A stretch of 64,000 nucleotides of DNA. Source: Dasypus novemcinctus (lineage: Eukaryota > Chordata > Mammalia > Cingulata > Dasypodidae). Position numbers and translations under genes: made by a program. The notes below the pieces were generated by a model. That model was not told the origin of the DNA. It did not search any database and saw nothing but the letters and a program-made list of their open reading frames with translations. The DNA is taken from contig NC_080698.1 in the NCBI RefSeq assembly GCF_030445035.2, forward strand, positions 5,153,501 to 5,217,500. Reading direction: 5' to 3'. Below, in pieces: positions 59,433 through 64,000 of this stretch (positions are counted from its first letter, which is position 1; every line of letters begins with the position of its first letter).

Positions 59433-60916
59433 CTGTATTTATACTATTAACCAGAATCCTCATCTACCACCAAAATCAGTTATACATTCCCTTTATTATC
59501 CTCCCTTCCAATTAACATTTACCTCCCTAGACCTCTTGTTTCAGCTACAATCATATCCATAAATCAGTAGTATTTGTTACATTGATTATGTGTTACTGTC
59601 ATATATTTACAGTTGATCTTTATTAAACATTTTACATACATCCAGCATCATCTTGCCTTCTCAACCCACATTACATCTCCAACCAACCTACACTTGATAG
59701 TCCAACTCCATAAGTCTACTCATTGTATTTAGTCCATATCAGTGAGAAAATACAATATTTGTCCTTTTGCGTCTGGCTTATTTTGCTCAAAATATCCTCC
59801 AGGATATTGTTCCAAAGAGGAACAAAGGTTCCTCTTTGTTCTCATGTGCTTTCCTAATTGATTTCTACTTATAGCTGAATAGTATTCCATCAGTATATAT
59901 ATGCCACATCTTACTTACCCATTCACCTGTTGATGGACACTTATGTTGTTTCCATCTTTTAGCAATTGTGAATAATGCCATTAGGAGTGTCAGTGTGCAA
60001 ATATCTGTTTTTGTCCTCGTTTTCAGTTCTTCTGAGTATACTTCTAGTAGCAGGATTGCCAAATCCTATGCAGTTCTATATTTAGTTTCCTGAGGAACGA
60101 CCAAATCATCTTCCACAGAGACTACAACATTTTACACTCCCAGCAGCGAAGGAGTGTTCCTGTTTCTCCACACCCTCTCCAGCTGTTAGAGTTTTCTGGT
60201 TTTTTAGAAATAATGGCCATTCTGCATGGTGTGAGATGACATCTCATTGTAGTTTTGATCTGTATTTCCCTAATAGCTAATGATTTTGAGCATCTTTTCA
60301 TGTGTCATTTGGCCATTTGTATTTTCACTTAAGAAAAATGTCTATTCAAGTCTTCAGCCTATCTTTTAATTGGGTTGCTTATTGTTTTGTCATTAAGTTG
60401 TGTGATCTCTTTATATAACATGTAAATCAAACCCTTGACAGGTATATAGTTTCTGAATATTTTTTTCCCATTGAGTTGGCTATCTTTTCAACTTTCTTAA
60501 CAAAATTGTTTGAAATACAAAAGTGTTTAATTTTAAGGTAGTTCCATTTATCTATTTTTTTTCTTTACTGCTTGTGCTTTGGGAATAAAGTCCAAGAAAC
60601 TACCATCAACCACAAGATTTTGAGGATGTTTCCCTACATTTTCTTCTAAGAGTTTTATTGTTCTAGTTTCTCTATGTAGGTCCTTGATCCATTTTGAATT
60701 CAATTTTGTGTAGGGGGTAAAGTGGGATCCTCTTTCTTTCTTTTAGATATGGATATCTAATTTTCCAAGCACCATTTGTTGAATAGGCTGTTCTGACCCA
60801 GCTGAGTGGGTTTGACAGCCTTGTCAAAATTTCTTGTGATCTATTAACTTTAATTTTTTAAAATTTAAATAAATAAATAAAATGGGGAAAATCTCAAAAA
60901 AAAAAAATTACTTGAT

Positions 60917-61286
60917 GGGAAGCAGCTGTGTCTCAATCAGATGAGCTCCCATCTACCATATGGGAGGCCCTCTGTTCACGTCCCGGCGCCTCCTTGTGAA
61001 GGCAGGCTCGCCCCCATGCTGCAAAGCACCACCCGGCCTGCAGGTGCTGTGGAGAGCCCACTCAGCAAGGTGACACAACAAAAAGAAGGGAGACAAGCAA
61101 GAACACAGAGGAGCCTGCAGCAAATGGACACAGAGAGCAGGCAGCAAACAAGCTGCATGGGGGGAGGGGGAAATAAAGTAAATAATAAAATACACAGAAG
61201 AATGTACAGCAAATGGACACAGAGAGCAGACAGCATGCAAAAAGCCACAGGGTGGGGGTGGGGGGGAACTGGGATTTAAAAAAATC
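60917..61286 (+). repeat. DAS-related SINE inside L1, variant body
   Basis: Head GGGAAGCAGCTGTGTCTC, box B side CTGTTCACGTCCC. The GCAAATGGACACAGAGAGCA block occurs twice (61120 and 61209), the sense version of the duplication at 56344. Confidence 0.85.
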
Positions 61287-62984
61287 GCTCGACAGTAGAT
61301 GTGAGGGTCTATTTCTGAACTCTCAATTCAATTCCATTGGCCAGTATGTCTATCTTTTTGCCAATACTGTAGTGTTTTTACCACTGTAGCTAGATAATAT
61401 GCTTTAGAGTTGGGAAGTGGGGTCCTCCAACTTCATTCTTATTTTTAAGATAATCTTGGCTATTTGAAGATACTTATCCTTCCAGGTAAATTTGATAATT
61501 AGCTTTTCCAATTATACAAAGAAGGATATTGGAATTTTTATCAGGGTTGCATTAAAAGACCAGTTTGGGTAGAACTGACATCTTAATATTTAAGTCTTCC
61601 AACCCACGAATACAAAATGTCCTTCTGTTTATTGAGATCATCTTTGGTTTCTTTTAGCAACATTTTATAATTTTTTGAATACAGATGTCCTTCCCCAATT
61701 GTTGTTGGTTAGGTTTATTCCTAAATACTTGATTCTTTTAGTTGCTGACGTAAATGGAATTTTTTTTCCTGATTTCCTCTTCAGATTGCTCATTAGAATG
61801 TATAAAAATGCTAATGATTTTTGCCTGTTAGTCTTGTCCTGCCACTTCCTGAAATCATCTATAAATTCCAATAGTTTTGTTGTGGATTTTTATTTCTTTT
61901 TCTTGCCTGATTGCTTCAGCTAGAACTTCTAGTTCAATATTGAATAACAGTGGAAAGAGTGGGCATCCTTGTCTTATTCATGATCTCAGTGGGAAAGCTT
62001 TCAGTCTTTCACCATTAAGTACAATGTTAGCTCTAGGTTTTTCATAGGTGCCCTTTATCATGTTGAGAAAGTTTCCATCTGTTCCTATCTTTCAGAATGT
62101 TTTCATCAAGAAAGGATGTTGTATTTTCGTAAAATGCCTTTTCTGCATCTGTTGAAATGATCGTGTGATTTTTCTTCTTGAATTTATTAATGTGTATTAC
62201 ACTAATTGATTTTCATATGTTGAACCACTCTTGCATACCTGGGACAAAACCCACTTGACTGTGCTGTATAATGCTTTTAATGTGCTTTTGGCATCAGCAA
62301 GTATTTTGTTGAGGATATTTACATCTCTATGGATTAGGGAAATTGGTCTGTAATTTTCTTTTTTCATGGTATTTCTATTTAGCTTTGGTATTAGCGTGAT
62401 GTTGGTTTCATAGAATGAGTTTGGTAGTATTCCTTCCTGTTCAATGTTTTAGAAGAGTTTGAACTAGATTGGTATTAGATCTTCTTTGAGTGATTGGCAG
62501 AATTCATCTGTGAAACCATCTGGTCTGGGCTTTTTATTTTGGGGAGGTTTTTAAAGACTCAGTCTCATTACTTCTGATTGACTTGTTGAGGTATTTTATT
62601 TCTTCTAGGATTAGTGTTGGTTGTTCATATGTTTTTAGGAATTTGTCCATTTCATCTATTTTTGTTGACAGATAGTTGTTCATAGTATTCTCTTATGATA
62701 TCTTTTATTTCTGCGGGATCAGTGGTAATGTCCCCCTTATTGTTTATGATTTTATTTACTTATATTTTCTTTTTTTCTTTATTAATTTAGCTAATGGTTT
62801 ATCAGTTTTGTTGATCTTCTCAAAGAACCAACTTTTAGTTCTGTTGACTTTTGTTTTTTTTAATTCTCCATTTCTTTTATTTCTACTCTAATCTTTATTT
62901 CTTCTCTTCTACTTGCTTTGGAATTGGTTTTGTGTTTTTTTCTACTTCCTCCAGTTGTGCAGTTAGGTGTTTCATTGTAGCTCT

Positions 62985-63337
62985 TATTTTTTTTCCCTCC
63001 CTCTCCTCCCCACCCTACTGTTTTTGCTGTCTGTATCCATTCGCTGTGTGATCTTCTGTGTCTATTTCTCTCTCTTTATTTTGGTCTTCTCTTCATTTTC
63101 TCCTCTGGGATTCACTGGGATTTGATCCTGGGGACCTCCAATGTGCAGAGAGTTTCCCTGTCACTTGTGCCACCTCAGTTCCTGATACCTGTTGTGTCTC
63201 TCCTTGACTCTTCCCTTGGTCTCTCTTTTTGCTGTGTCATCATCTTACTGTGTAGCTTGCTACACAGGCACACATTTACCAGGAGGCCCATATGGTAGAT
63301 GTAAGTCCAATGACACAAGCCACATCTGCTCTTCTTT
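62985..63337 (-). repeat. tRNA-derived SINE inside L1, diverged
   Basis: CT-rich left side, CTGTATCCATTCGCTGTGTG, TTTGATCCTGGGGACCTCC and a worn right end near CCACATCTGCTCTTC. Confidence 0.75.
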
Positions 63338-64000
63338 TTAAATGTAAGTATTGAGGGCTATAAATTTCCCTCTCAGCACTGCCCTTGCTGTAACCTAAAA
63401 GTTTTGGTATGCTTTGTTCTTGTTTTCATTTTTCTTGAGGTATTTGCTGATTTCTCTTGCAATTTCTCCTTTGACCCACTGATTATTTAAAAGTGTATTG
63501 TTTAATCTTCATATATTTGTGAATTTTCCCTTTTTTCATGTTACTAATTTCCAACTTTATTCCATTAAGATCAGAGAAAGTGTTTTATATAATTTTAATG
63601 TTTTTAAATTTATTAAGATCTGGCTTATGTCCCAACATATGGTCTATCCTGATGAAAGATCCATGAGCATTTGAGAAGAATGTCTGTCCTGTTGTTTTGG
63701 TATATAATGCTCTATAAATGTGTGTTAGGTCTAGTTCATTTATCATGTTATTCAAGTTCTCAAGTTTCCTTATTTATCCTCTGACCAGATGTTCTAATGC
63801 TGAGAGTGGTGTGTTGAAGTCTCCAGTTATTATCACAGAGATGTCCATTTCTCCCTTCAGTTTTGCCTGTGTATTTCTCATGTATTTTGGGGCACCTATG
63901 TTAGGTGCATAAATATTTATTATTTCTTCTCAGCAAATTGTTCCTTTTATTAACATGGAACCTTCTTCATCTCTTATAATAGTTTTGTATTTAAAATTTG

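Larger units (their letters stand above)
58911..64000 (-). repeat. Long L1, antisense, runs off the window
   Basis: 3' UTR from about 58911 (CCTTTAGCATTAATTCAGTA) through ORF2: GTGAATAATGCCATTAGGAG, TTAATTGGGTTGCTTATTG, TCCTTGTCTTATTCATGATC, AGAACCAACTTTTAGTTCTG. Interrupted by SINEs at 59062, 60917 and 62985. The 3' UTR is related to those at 39749 and 53636. Frames broken. Confidence 0.87.

Overview
This is nuclear DNA from a placental mammal, almost certainly a xenarthran and most likely an armadillo (Dasypus lineage). The main reason is about 25 copies of one tRNA-derived SINE of roughly 400 bp. It has a clear A box and B box, a body with CT-rich flanks in the antisense copies, and an A-rich tail. 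It matches the DAS-SINE family known from armadillos. Mammal-wide MIR, L2, MER5-type and L1 repeats fill most of the rest.

The only protein-coding gene I can support is TOPAZ1 (C3orf77 in human), a germ-cell gene needed for male meiosis. It lies on the + strand and covers about 1.9-47.5 kb as twelve exons. Exon 1 (ATG at 1895) sits in a CpG island at about 1.56-2.26 kb. Exon 2 is a very large exon (2709-5157). Ten short exons follow, and all splice phases join correctly. Exon 8 encodes a CCCH-type zinc finger. The coding sequence is still open at the end of exon 12 (47507), and the remaining 3' exons must lie beyond 64 kb. The main surprise is a single in-frame TAG at 2885-2887 (codon 178), in a gene whose remaining ~1,100 codons and all 22 visible splice sites look intact.

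Regions: 1-1555, upstream DNA with one partial and one complete SINE. 1560-2260, CpG island, promoter and exon 1. 2709-5157, exon 2. 5.2-16 kb, intron 2 with SINEs, MaLR-like LTRs and old MIR/L2 fragments. 16-17 kb, exons 3 and 4. 17-33 kb, intron 4, which holds nested SINEs, a split L1, a MaLR-like LTR inside L1, and a complete but dead Hsmar1-type mariner with TA target duplication (28891-30173). 33-47.5 kb, exons 5-12 among further repeats. 47.5-64 kb, intron 12, dominated by antisense L1 copies with SINEs and an LTR inserted in them.

I found no RNA gene, CRISPR array, operon or prokaryote-type system. The many short open frames outside TOPAZ1 lie in SINEs, L1 fragments or AT-rich intron. 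Repeat family names below rest on recognising the sequence, not on a database search.
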